From assembly GCA_964396845.1 (NCBI GenBank), contig CAYNGH010000171.1, positions 1 through 6,961 of the forward strand: 6,961 bases of DNA, in the 5' to 3' direction. Numbering within the stretch: the stretch's first letter is position 1; each line of letters opens with the position of its first letter. The notes below the pieces were generated by a model. It saw nothing but the letters and a program-made list of their open reading frames with translations, did no database searches and had not been told where the DNA came from. Both the position numbers and the translations under genes were made by a program. This stretch comes from CAYNGH01 sp964396845. Its GTDB lineage: Bacteria > Vulcanimicrobiota > JAJTBE01 > CAYNGH01. Below, in pieces: positions 1-6,325 of this stretch.

Positions 1-47
1 CATTAATAATGCTTGGTATTGCGTGATTTAAAGCTTTTTGAAGGGGG

Positions 48-86
48 TTCGGGGGGATACTTTTTCACGAAAAAGTTTCCCCCGAA
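48..86. repeat. Strong imperfect palindrome (hairpin element)
   Basis: The left arm TTCGGGGGGATACTTTTT (48-65) pairs with the right arm AAAAAGTTTCCCCCGAA (70-86) across a CACG loop. There is one bulged G and one T-T mismatch, and every other position pairs. A further CTTTTTGAAGGGGG (34-47) just before it repeats the same T-run/G-run theme. It is not a canonical intrinsic terminator, because no T-run follows the stem on either strand; the plus strand runs into AAATAAAAAA. I recall similar G-run/T-run palindromes scattered between genes in anaerobic bacteria, so a dispersed extragenic repeat is the likeliest reading. It could also mark the 3' end of an unseen upstream transcript. The structure is certain; the role is not. 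Confidence 0.75.
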
Positions 87-120
87 AATAAAAAATGCGT
101 GAGTCCTGGTCTATTTTATG

Positions 121-148
121 TTAACTGCTTTAATCTGGTTTCTATGAA
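121..148 (+). promoter_or_regulatory. Weak candidate promoter for the pilin-like operon
   Basis: TTAACT (121-126) and TATGAA (143-148) are separated by 16 bp. Each matches four of six positions of the -35 and -10 consensus. The pair lies about 70 bp before the chosen start of the first pilin-like gene and downstream of the palindrome. The match is weak in AT-rich DNA and could be chance; the true promoter may lie left of the window. Confidence 0.25.
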
Positions 149-217
149 AAAAGGGACTCCCATAAGACACAGCAAAATATATCTTTGAAACTGGTGGTCT
201 GGAGCATTCTATACAAT

Positions 218-1969
218 ATGAAGACGAAGAGAGTCACAAGGGGCAGGAACAGTGCCGGAAGAAAAATCTGTCGGGGGAATGTCCTGATGGTGGCTCTTCT
301 GGTTGTCCTGGTGCTTTTATCTCTATCCCTGGGAATGATTCTTCAGGGCAGGGTTTCGCCGGGATCCGAAAAAAAAGTGGGGGATTCTATTGCCCATTCC
401 CGGGTGGCCATGTCGGTGGCAGGCCTGATGATAGAAGCACTCACCAGTGAAGATCCAGAAATTTTCAAAATAATCGGCCTCCAGGGAGCTCCACCTCCTG
501 CCGGAGGCGAAGTGGTGGCCTTCTCCGGAGTCATTGACGGCGTGGATTTCTGGGGTAGCTTTAACGGCGGGGATGTCCCATGGTCCACCTTTGAGCCTGT
601 GCCTGCTGATATTGACTTGAAAAATTTCGGTTATTCCGGCACAGGCCCCCGGGTTTTTGATGACAGGAGGCATCCTGTTCCTCCCAGTCATTCCATCATA
701 TTTGTAAACACCAGGTCTTCCGATGGATGGGAAAAAACTTTTTTTTTCACTTTCAGCAACAATTCTCCCCTTGGAGTCACGGCCCCCCTGGGGAGTATTT
801 ATCTTAGAGATGCAAAATCCTTGATTAATCCGGGTCTTGTTGACAGGGAGCCGGAGGATGGTGGGCTGAAATTCTTTCTCACAGCTGGTGACAGGGTCAA
901 TGTCGCCGGCGAGGTCACAAGTATCCGCCGGGACAGTTTGAGTGTGCTGGATGACCGGGGGAGCATATTGCCTTCAGGAGTTGTTAAAGACCCCGCAGAG
1001 AATCTTCGATCAATATCCGGACAAATCAGGGAATCTGCCGTGGATGCAGGCTTTGCTCCCTTTGCATCGGCCATTGGAACTGCTGGAAAGCTATACCTGG
1101 GTTATGAAATGCTGGATCTGGGAGGCTTTTATTTTGATGGAAAAACCCTTATCTGGAATTCCTCCCTGGTGGTGCCGAGAAGGTTCTCCCTGAGAATCCC
1201 CCTGGACATCAGGATTACCGGGGACCTGATTATGGCGGAGGGTGCCCTGCTGGCGGTGGGGGGAAACCTGACCCTTGACGGACATTTGATTATTGATGAA
1301 AACTGTACTGTCCTTTGCGATGGCCTTTTGCAGGCAAAAAGCCAGGTTCAAGTGACCTGTTCCCTGGACGAGGTGATGGGAACAGGTATTGCCCTGATGG
1401 GAGTTCAGGGCGTTGTTCTGGAAAAGGGAGTCCGTCATTTAAAGCTCAGGCCTGGATACGGGAATGTGGATTTTCCCTTTGAACCTGTCCCCAGCCCTTT
1501 CCCCCTGAAAGATAAAAATGCCCCCTGGAGGGATAATCCCGCAGCGGTGGCATTTCTGGCAAGACAGCGGGAACTTTTTCAACCGGTTGTCAAAACTGCT
1601 CCAGGGCCGGCCCGCTTTATGGCCGGTTCTGTGAACATTCCGATAGAATCCCTGGACTTAGATATGCCGGGGCTTTTAATTGCTTCGGAAAATGGCGGGG
1701 TTGAGGTGACGGATCCCCGGGAAGATTCTGGTATGGCAGGGTTGATTATAAGCAGAAAGGATATTGTGCTGGATTTTCCCGCCGGCGGTTCAGGAGCCTA
1801 TACTGGTATTATGCTTAGTCTTGAAGGAGATGTCAGGGCTTATAATGCCCGATATCGCTATTATCCATACTATTCCTGGGCCAAGGTGAATCAGGGAGCA
1901 GGCCGGTGGTCCCTGTTGGGGATAACTGCAAGGCCTCATCTTATTTCATGGGGGGAATATTTGAAATGA
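218..1969 (+). CDS. PilX/GspK-like pilin-family protein with a beta-solenoid-like passenger
   Basis: This is a membrane-anchored, mostly extracytoplasmic protein of 583 residues. A basic leader (1-20) ends in Arg-Gly and is followed by one hydrophobic helix (about 22-42, NVLMVALLVVLVLLSLSLGM). This resembles the N-terminus of PilX/GspK pilins, which characteristically lack the Glu at mature position 5; here that position is Val25. Residues about 320-405 have short alternating strands with repeated Gly-Asp-Leu and Gly-Asn-Leu turns, and 485-545 looks similar (AGLIISRKDIVLDF). This suggests a bactofilin-like or right-handed beta-helix passenger, which is inference from periodicity. A Tyr-rich patch (546-552) lies near the C-terminus. 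I chose ATG 218 over an upstream in-frame TTG at 185 because GGAG (201-204) precedes it, although the 13-nt spacing is long. The stop overlaps the next ATG, so translation is probably coupled. Likely role: a minor pilin or tip component. The exact family is uncertain. Confidence 0.82.
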   Translation: MKTKRVTRGRNSAGRKICRGNVLMVALLVVLVLLSLSLGMILQGRVSPGSEKKVGDSIAHSRVAMSVAGLMIEALTSEDPEIFKIIGLQGAPPPAGGEVVAFSGVIDGVDFWGSFNGGDVPWSTFEPVPADIDLKNFGYSGTGPRVFDDRRHPVPPSHSIIFVNTRSSDGWEKTFFFTFSNNSPLGVTAPLGSIYLRDAKSLINPGLVDREPEDGGLKFFLTAGDRVNVAGEVTSIRRDSLSVLDDRGSILPSGVVKDPAENLRSISGQIRESAVDAGFAPFASAIGTAGKLYLGYEMLDLGGFYFDGKTLIWNSSLVVPRRFSLRIPLDIRITGDLIMAEGALLAVGGNLTLDGHLIIDENCTVLCDGLLQAKSQVQVTCSLDEVMGTGIALMGVQGVVLEKGVRHLKLRPGYGNVDFPFEPVPSPFPLKDKNAPWRDNPAAVAFLARQRELFQPVVKTAPGPARFMAGSVNIPIESLDLDMPGLLIASENGGVEVTDPREDSGMAGLIISRKDIVLDFPAGGSGAYTGIMLSLEGDVRAYNARYRYYPYYSWAKVNQGAGRWSLLGITARPHLISWGEYLK

Positions 1970-2415
1970 GAAAAATGCAGGCCCGGGGCTGTTCTCTCCT
2001 GGAATCGGTCATGGCTGTATATCTTGTTGTTATGGCTTTTGCAGTGGTGATGGCAGTATATCCTCTCACCGCGGTGAGTCCTGTTCCGTCGGCAAACCAT
2101 ATTCTTGCCAGCTCAACTGCTCATAACATTTTCGAATCAATAAGGGCAGTCCCCTGGGGCAGTCCCATGCCTGATGAACTGAAAGAAAAACAGGTTGTTA
2201 CATATACTGTTGACGGAGAAGACAGAGCTGTTGAATTTGTGGTGACCCGGCTGGAGTTTGATCCCTCCGGGGAAACCGGTGACGGGCCGGAGCCTGATTC
2301 CCATATATGCCGGGTGACCCTGACAATTCAATGGAATAATGATAATGATCCCACAGGAGAATCTCCCCGGGAAAGTCTTACCCTCAGCCGGGTTATGATG
2401 CGACGGGAAAATTAA
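1966..2415 (+). CDS. Type IV prepilin-like protein (PilV/GspI-like minor pilin)
   Basis: The 149-residue product begins with a short basic leader ending in Gly8. The class III signal GCSLLESVMAVYLVVMAF follows, with cleavage after Gly8, Glu13 at mature position +5 and a hydrophobic helix to about residue 34. This is the recognition motif for prepilin peptidase (PilD/GspO), which cleaves and N-methylates before assembly into a pilus or pseudopilus. Length and the LLES-type motif suggest a PilV/GspI-like minor subunit. The C-terminal half is a small, polar, probably beta-rich domain (CRVTLTIQWNND). The start at 1966 overlaps the upstream stop (ATGA) and has GGGGGA (1951-1956) at 9-nt spacing; it puts Gly8 at a normal leader length, unlike in-frame ATGs at 1906 and 1948. 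Unusually, the first mature residue is Cys rather than Phe or Met. The prepilin class is secure and the subfamily tentative. Confidence 0.9.
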   Translation: MRKMQARGCSLLESVMAVYLVVMAFAVVMAVYPLTAVSPVPSANHILASSTAHNIFESIRAVPWGSPMPDELKEKQVVTYTVDGEDRAVEFVVTRLEFDPSGETGDGPEPDSHICRVTLTIQWNNDNDPTGESPRESLTLSRVMMRREN

Positions 2416-2417
2416 AT

Positions 2418-3131
2418 ATGAAGATTGAGTCTATGTCTAACAAGAAAAGCAAATATCCCCGGGGAATCCTGTGGAGTTATCCAGCTTTATTCCTTGTTCT
2501 GTTATCCGTTTTGATGCTGGCTTTTTTCGTGATCCGACCGGAAAGCGGATACCGGGATAATTCCCCGGCCATCAAGATTCAGGGGGATTTTTCGAATGGG
2601 GAAAAAAGCATCCGCCGGGATCTGGAAGAAACTGCCATTGAATCGGTGGTGATTTATCCCAACGATGACTTTCCCCAAGAGGCCCCGGGCATTGCCATGC
2701 TCTCGGCAAGGGACTCCCGGGGAATTTTTATCACCACTGCCTGGGGAACACCCCGATGGCAGAAGGTGGTTTATTATACTCTTATCCCGGATCCCGGCAA
2801 TGAGGGTTTCGGGCTGGTTGTCCGCCGGGAGGGAACTGATGTGAGGCTTCCCTCCTCGGGGGTAATTGTTCCTGATTTTGTGCCTTCCCTTGCTCCTCAT
2901 GATCCTGGAAAAACAGTTGTTGTTGCTGGGAATATCCCCCTTGACGAAGAAGGTTCAAAGGGTGGGAGTGGCTTTTGTGTCAGGTTCCGGGACGCAGTGG
3001 GAAACACCGGTGCCCATCGAAAACCTGGAATGTCCCTGATATCTGTGATGATTACCCCCCGGCATGTTTCCAGGAAAACAGGAAAAGTCACATCCATGAC
3101 CCTGCCGGTGATAGTTTGTCCTTCCAACTGA
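2418..3131 (+). CDS. PilW/GspJ-like pseudopilin lacking the prepilin motif
   Basis: A 237-residue protein with a basic N-terminus (MKIESMSNKKSKYPRG), one hydrophobic segment at about 17-39 and a soluble domain outside the membrane. The segment SIRRDLEETAIESVVIYPND (64-83), then KVVYYTLIPDP (116-126) and a strand ending GLVVRRE, follow the order typical of PilW/GspJ minor pilins: a mature-helix RDL, then VxYYL, then a LxR strand. The C-terminus (SLISVMITP...SMTLPVIV) fits the usual closing strands. A Gly (16) sits at the expected cleavage boundary, but the +5 position is Tyr21 rather than Glu, so peptidase processing and helix registration may differ. The gene starts 2 bp after the previous stop, with GGGA (2405-2408) as a modest ribosome site; ATG 2433 is an alternative. 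The operon position supports the pilin assignment. An ordinary anchored protein cannot be excluded. Confidence 0.78.
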   Translation: MKIESMSNKKSKYPRGILWSYPALFLVLLSVLMLAFFVIRPESGYRDNSPAIKIQGDFSNGEKSIRRDLEETAIESVVIYPNDDFPQEAPGIAMLSARDSRGIFITTAWGTPRWQKVVYYTLIPDPGNEGFGLVVRREGTDVRLPSSGVIVPDFVPSLAPHDPGKTVVVAGNIPLDEEGSKGGSGFCVRFRDAVGNTGAHRKPGMSLISVMITPRHVSRKTGKVTSMTLPVIVCPSN

Positions 3132-3137
3132 TTCATC

Positions 3138-3166
3138 TGGACATCCCGGGTTTTTGAAGCTACAAT
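3138..3166 (+). promoter_or_regulatory. Candidate sigma-70-type promoter, apparently leaderless
   Basis: TGGACA (3138-3143) and TACAAT (3161-3166) each match five of six consensus positions and have the optimal 17-bp spacing. The 6-nt discriminator ACTTTT leads directly to the ATG at 3173, so the expected transcription start is the A of that start codon. Only a poor GAAG (3156-3159), 13 nt away, could act as a ribosome site. The arrangement predicts a leaderless mRNA for the radical SAM gene, separate from or additional to read-through from the pilin operon. Confidence 0.5.
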
Positions 3167-3172
3167 ACTTTT

Positions 3173-4738
3173 ATGAGCCAGGTCAGTTCATCAAGATTGA
3201 CGAAAGATAAACCTCCTTTTCATGTGGTTCTTATTGCTTTATATGGAGTGGAGAATGCCGGGGTGCGTTATCTTTCTTCTCATCTTAAAAAAATTGGGCA
3301 CCAGGTGTCAGTGGTTTTTTTTCGGGAATGGCGCAATAATAACAACACTTTTCCCGATGAAACCGACTGCAGGCTTTTAAAGGATCTGCTGACGGACATC
3401 AAGCCTGACCTGGTGGGGTTCAGCTTTGTGTCGTCTTTTCTTTCTCCGGCCCGGCATTTGACCCGGCTTGTAAAGGAAAACACTCAAACCCCCGTGGTCT
3501 GGGGAGGGATTCATGCCTCCACACGATGGGAGGAATCCCTGGGAGATGCGGATTTTGTGATTGTCGGGGAAGGTGAAGATGCCCTGGGGGATCTGGCGGA
3601 TGCCCTTTCTGCCAGACAGAAGATCCATGGAATCCCCAATGTGGGGTCTGTTGTGGATGACCGGCCTGTTCTGACCCCGGTGAGAAACCTGATAGAAGAC
3701 CTGAATCTTTTGGATCTGCCCGACTACGGGGACGAGGGCAAGTATCTCATCGATTCCGGGAAGCTCACCACCGGGGATCCGGCCCGATGTGGAGCTGAAT
3801 ACCGGATTTATACCTCCCGGGGATGTCCCTTCAGATGTGCATATTGTTATAACTCTATTCTGGGAGAGATTTACCGGGGAAAAGGCCGATATTACCGCCA
3901 TCGCAGTCCCGGTCACGTGGTGGAGGAGCTGGCCCGGGCCAGAGAAACTTTCCCCCGGCTGAGGCGGATAAAGTTTGACGATGACACTGCCTTTGGATTC
4001 GGCAGGGAATGGATTGAAGAATTCTGCTCCCTTTACCGAAAAAAGGTGGGACTCCCTTTCGAATGTATGATTCATCCCCGGATGCTTCGCCGGGAAACTC
4101 TGTTGCAATTGAAAGATGCCGGCCTGAAGAAGGTTCAGGTGGGGATTGAAACCAGCTCCAACAGGGAGGGGGAGGAGTTTTTCAACCGTTCGCCTCAGCC
4201 CGAAAGGATTATGGAATTTGCCCGGATGAACAGGGAGCTGGGGCTGGAGGTAGTTTATGATGCCATCATCGACAATCCCGGCGCCACCGAAGATGACCGC
4301 CGGCAGTTGTTCGATTTTCTCCTGGAACTCCCCCGTCCTTACAAGCTGTATCTTTATTCCCTGACTGTTTTTCCCGGCACCCCCCTGGAGAAGGATCTCC
4401 TTGAACGGGGACTTATTTCCAGCGCCCAGATAGAGGGAGAATCCCGGAAGGGAATGACCCAGTTCCGAGTCAGCTTCGACTGGCCCCGTCCTGCCCGGGA
4501 ACAGTTCTGGCTTTCTCTTTATTCCATGGCCTCAAAGAGTTTTATCTCCAGGAAGTTACTTAGAAAGATTGCAGAAAACCAGAATCTTATGGAAAATCCC
4601 GGAGTTCTGATTTTAGCGGCGAAGCTGGCAAATCTTCTCCGCATGGCGGGAATCGGCTGGGATATGTTTCGAGCCGGAGAGTTGACCTGGTTCAAGATTC
4701 GTCAGTATGCCAGCCTGAGAAAAATGATTTCCCAGTAA
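3173..4738 (+). CDS. B12-binding-domain radical SAM protein
   Basis: A 521-residue, probably cytoplasmic radical SAM enzyme. Residues about 15-145 form an N-terminal cobalamin-binding-like Rossmann domain: HVVLIALYG, a LVGFSFVSSF strand, then TPVVWGGIHAS and ADFVIVGEGEDAL, the signature of this superfamily. The DxHxxG cobalt-ligating motif is not seen, as in many radical SAM members, so B12 need not bind base-off. The radical SAM core follows: CPFRCAYC (218-225) supplies Cys218, Cys222 and Cys225 for the 4Fe-4S cluster, then KFDDDTAFGF, a VQVGIETSS strand (322-329) and LTVFPGTPLEKDLLERGL (397-414). The rest is mainly helical. The class is associated with methylation, methylthiolation or ring rearrangement, but the substrate cannot be read from sequence. 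It follows the pilin-like genes by 41 bp and could share their transcript, with its own promoter as well. ATG 3173 is the only reasonable start; the next Met is residue 299. Confidence 0.95.
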   Translation: MSQVSSSRLTKDKPPFHVVLIALYGVENAGVRYLSSHLKKIGHQVSVVFFREWRNNNNTFPDETDCRLLKDLLTDIKPDLVGFSFVSSFLSPARHLTRLVKENTQTPVVWGGIHASTRWEESLGDADFVIVGEGEDALGDLADALSARQKIHGIPNVGSVVDDRPVLTPVRNLIEDLNLLDLPDYGDEGKYLIDSGKLTTGDPARCGAEYRIYTSRGCPFRCAYCYNSILGEIYRGKGRYYRHRSPGHVVEELARARETFPRLRRIKFDDDTAFGFGREWIEEFCSLYRKKVGLPFECMIHPRMLRRETLLQLKDAGLKKVQVGIETSSNREGEEFFNRSPQPERIMEFARMNRELGLEVVYDAIIDNPGATEDDRRQLFDFLLELPRPYKLYLYSLTVFPGTPLEKDLLERGLISSAQIEGESRKGMTQFRVSFDWPRPAREQFWLSLYSMASKSFISRKLLRKIAENQNLMENPGVLILAAKLANLLRMAGIGWDMFRAGELTWFKIRQYASLRKMISQ

Positions 4739-4832
4739 ACCTCATATCATGGGAAGGGGAACAATTAGATAGTACTGAATAGATAAAAACAGGTTGTTAA
4801 ACAATCGGCAATCAAATGACGGGCAGGTGTCC
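4739..4832 (+). other. Short intergenic spacer, no clear terminator
   Basis: This 94-bp AT-rich gap separates the radical SAM gene from the small membrane-protein gene. I see no stem followed by a T-run and no convincing paired -35/-10. An upstream in-frame TTG at 4794 would extend the next gene by 13 codons, but AGGTG at 4825-4829 favours the ATG at 4833. Read-through from the radical SAM gene is therefore plausible. Confidence 0.5.
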
Positions 4833-5498
4833 ATGCAAGATATTAATCAGTTCATCGAAGGCAATCCTCTGGCGGTTCCTGTGATAGTGGCGGTGGTCAT
4901 CGGTCTTTATGTTGTCCTTCGTCAACTTAAAATCACCCTTCGCAGGGGAAGAAGAAAACTGTTTTATGAAGTGGCCCGGGAGATGAATCTGCAGGTAATC
5001 AAGGATATTTCGGTGATGGGGGTTGATATTCCCCGCATCGGGGGAGTAGTTGCAGGGAGGCAGGTGGACATTTCCGGATACGAAAAGCCCACCCGGGCTG
5101 GGGTTATGAGGACTGTCATGAGAATAACCATCCCCCACAATACATACCTTGTTCGATCGGTAACCCTGGAGTATAACTCCGTCAAGAACCCTCCTCTTCA
5201 AAAAATCAAGCTGGACGGGAAGGAATCAACCCAGGAGGATCTCTTGGCTCTGGATGCCTTCGACTCGCAGTTATGGCAGTATATGAGCCAGTATCTGGAA
5301 AAATACTCCCGGGGCAGGACCATGGAGAATGCAGTAATGAGTTTCTCTGTGGGAAAGGCCACCTTTGATCGGGAAATATCCCAGGCAGGCAACATGGCAC
5401 ATCTGATGGATTCGGTGATGGAATTTACGAAAATTATAAAATATATGGAAGCCATATCCCGATCCCATACTCCGCCAAGTCTGGAAACAGAATTCTAA
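4833..5498 (+). CDS. Single-pass membrane protein of unknown function
   Basis: I do not recognise a named family. The 221-residue product has a short N-terminal tail, one clear membrane helix at about 12-30 (NPLAVPVIVAVVIGLYVVLR) and a run of positive charge immediately after (RQLKITLRRGRRK). By the positive-inside rule, this places the large C-terminal domain in the cytoplasm. That domain opens with KLFYEVAREMNLQV, then IPRIGGVVAGRQVDISGY and TVMRITIPHNTYLVR. This pattern of alternating strands after a helix resembles uncharacterised domains that present a ligand-binding or scaffolding sheet. The C-terminal part (about 135-210) is helical and may be a coiled coil or dimer surface. AGGTG (4825-4829) supports ATG 4833 over TTG 4794. 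The gene is codirectional with the radical SAM gene and may be cotranscribed with it. Function unassigned. Confidence 0.82.
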   Translation: MQDINQFIEGNPLAVPVIVAVVIGLYVVLRQLKITLRRGRRKLFYEVAREMNLQVIKDISVMGVDIPRIGGVVAGRQVDISGYEKPTRAGVMRTVMRITIPHNTYLVRSVTLEYNSVKNPPLQKIKLDGKESTQEDLLALDAFDSQLWQYMSQYLEKYSRGRTMENAVMSFSVGKATFDREISQAGNMAHLMDSVMEFTKIIKYMEAISRSHTPPSLETEF

Positions 5499-5507
5499 GA
5501 ACACGCT

Positions 5508-5939
5508 TCAGTTGGAGTGCAACCTCAACAGGGTCAGGTCCTGAGTGATGGGTTCTCTTTCTCCCTGCTCTACCCGGTGCCAGTGGTTAATATTTTCCTC
5601 CCCCTGATGCCAGCAGAAATAACTGGGAATTCCGCTGATAATAGTGGGAAAGTCAATAATCCCCTGGTTGTAGTCCCGAACCACCAGCCCCTGTTCCATA
5701 AGAGATTGATGGTATTCTGCCAGTTCCTGATGAAGCCGGACGGTTTCTCTGAGTTTCTCCCGGAAATACCGGTGGCTGCCGTTTTCTTCTTGATTTTGCT
5801 TTTTTATCCTGACAATTTCTGTCAGACTGGCGGCAAGCCTTGTTCTGGCATCTGATACCTGACTTACGGTCTTTTTTATCCGGGGAATCAAACTGTTGGC
5901 TTCTTCCAGTGTAAAAAGCTTAATCTTTACATTTTCCAT
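5508..5939 (-). CDS. DUF2203 family protein
   Basis: The 143-residue product matches the DUF2203 pattern: FTLEEANSLIPRI near the N-terminus (9-21), a long charged helical middle (about 22-85) likely to form a coiled coil, then GLVVRDYNQGIIDFP (84-98), YFCWHQGEENINHWH (107-121) and a Gly-Arg tail. No signal peptide or membrane helix is evident, so a small cytoplasmic protein is expected. The family has no established biochemical function that I can cite. I chose the ATG at 5939 rather than the farther upstream ATG at 6023 because CACCT at 5946-5950 reads as AGGTG on this strand, 6 nt before the codon, and the family N-terminus begins right after it. It is divergent from alaS and convergent with the membrane-protein gene. 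Confidence 0.95.
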   Translation of the reverse strand: MENVKIKLFTLEEANSLIPRIKKTVSQVSDARTRLAASLTEIVRIKKQNQEENGSHRYFREKLRETVRLHQELAEYHQSLMEQGLVVRDYNQGIIDFPTIISGIPSYFCWHQGEENINHWHRVEQGEREPITQDLTLLRLHSN

Positions 5940-6076
5940 ACTTTTCACCTCTAATTTATAGATGAAATTTGACACAAAAAGTTTCCGAAGAATGAATGTT
6001 TTCATATTAAAATATCCGACCAATTTTTAGGGCGTGTCTTCAAACTAAATTTTTAAAATCACAGTAATGACGAGCA

Positions 6077-6104
6077 TTTACAATACTCATTATTACTTTA
6101 TTTT
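6077..6104 (+). promoter_or_regulatory. Weak candidate promoter toward alaS
   Basis: TTTACA (6077-6082; five of six to TTGACA) and TATTTT (6099-6104; four of six to TATAAT) are separated by 16 bp. If used, the alaS mRNA would have a leader of about 220 nt containing the direct repeats. The region is AT-rich, so chance matches are likely. Confidence 0.3.
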
Positions 6105-6157
6105 GTGTTTGATCTTATGATGGCAATGATCGGCAAGATATATCTATCGGGCCGTGG

Positions 6158-6173
6158 GTTATGTTTCGGCGTG
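6158..6173 (+). repeat. Direct repeat copy 1 (GTTATGTTTCGGCGTG)
   Basis: This copy is 16 bp and matches the second copy at 6188-6203 in 14 of 16 positions, with a 30-bp start-to-start period, close to three helical turns. Both lie upstream of alaS. They could be operator-like binding sites or terminal repeats from an insertion sequence. Confidence 0.7.
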
Positions 6174-6187
6174 CCATTGGGTTTCAG

Positions 6188-6203
6188 GTTATGTATCGGT
6201 GTG
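6188..6203 (+). repeat. Direct repeat copy 2 (GTTATGTATCGGTGTG)
   Basis: Second copy of the 16-bp word, differing from the first at two positions (T to A and C to T). A related but longer pair, ATGATCGGCAAGATATAT (6127-6144) and a GC-inserted version from about 6219, flanks the core pair, so the stretch looks repeat-built. Confidence 0.7.
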
Positions 6204-6319
6204 AGATATTACAATCTGATGATCGGGGCAAAGTCGGGGATATATTACTTAACCGAGGGCTGATGTGGAGGAATTTGTATCTTGATTTAGAAGTTGACTG
6301 GGATTTAAAAGGTGCTTTT

Positions 6320-6325
6320 GGAGGG
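6320..6325 (+). promoter_or_regulatory. Ribosome binding site of alaS
   Basis: GGAGGG lies 7 nt before ATG 6333. It fixes the start of the alaS reading frame, which has no stop inside the window. The sequence is close to the ideal anti-16S match and supports efficient initiation. Confidence 0.85.

Noticed and set aside
185..217. TTG start extending the first pilin-like gene by 11 codons
   Set aside because: No ribosome site precedes it and it adds a non-basic stretch before the leader. ATG 218 has GGAG upstream and a typical basic pilin leader.
1..217. CRISPR array or c-di-GMP riboswitch before the pilin-like operon
   Set aside because: There is one palindrome only, with no repeat-spacer periodicity and no recognisable GEMM riboswitch core.
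1990..2000. Lipoprotein signal (lipobox) around the Cys in the second pilin-like protein
   Set aside because: Arg is at -2 and the hydrophobic helix follows the Cys rather than preceding it. This is a class III prepilin signal.
3280..4108. Long open frames on the strand opposite the radical SAM gene
   Set aside because: They overlap the well-supported radical SAM frame and show no recognisable domains. They are antisense shadows of a codon-biased gene.
5940..6023. Longer N-terminus for the DUF2203 protein starting at 6023
   Set aside because: The internal ATG at 5939 has a strong AGGTG and matches the family N-terminus. The extra 28 residues do not look conserved.
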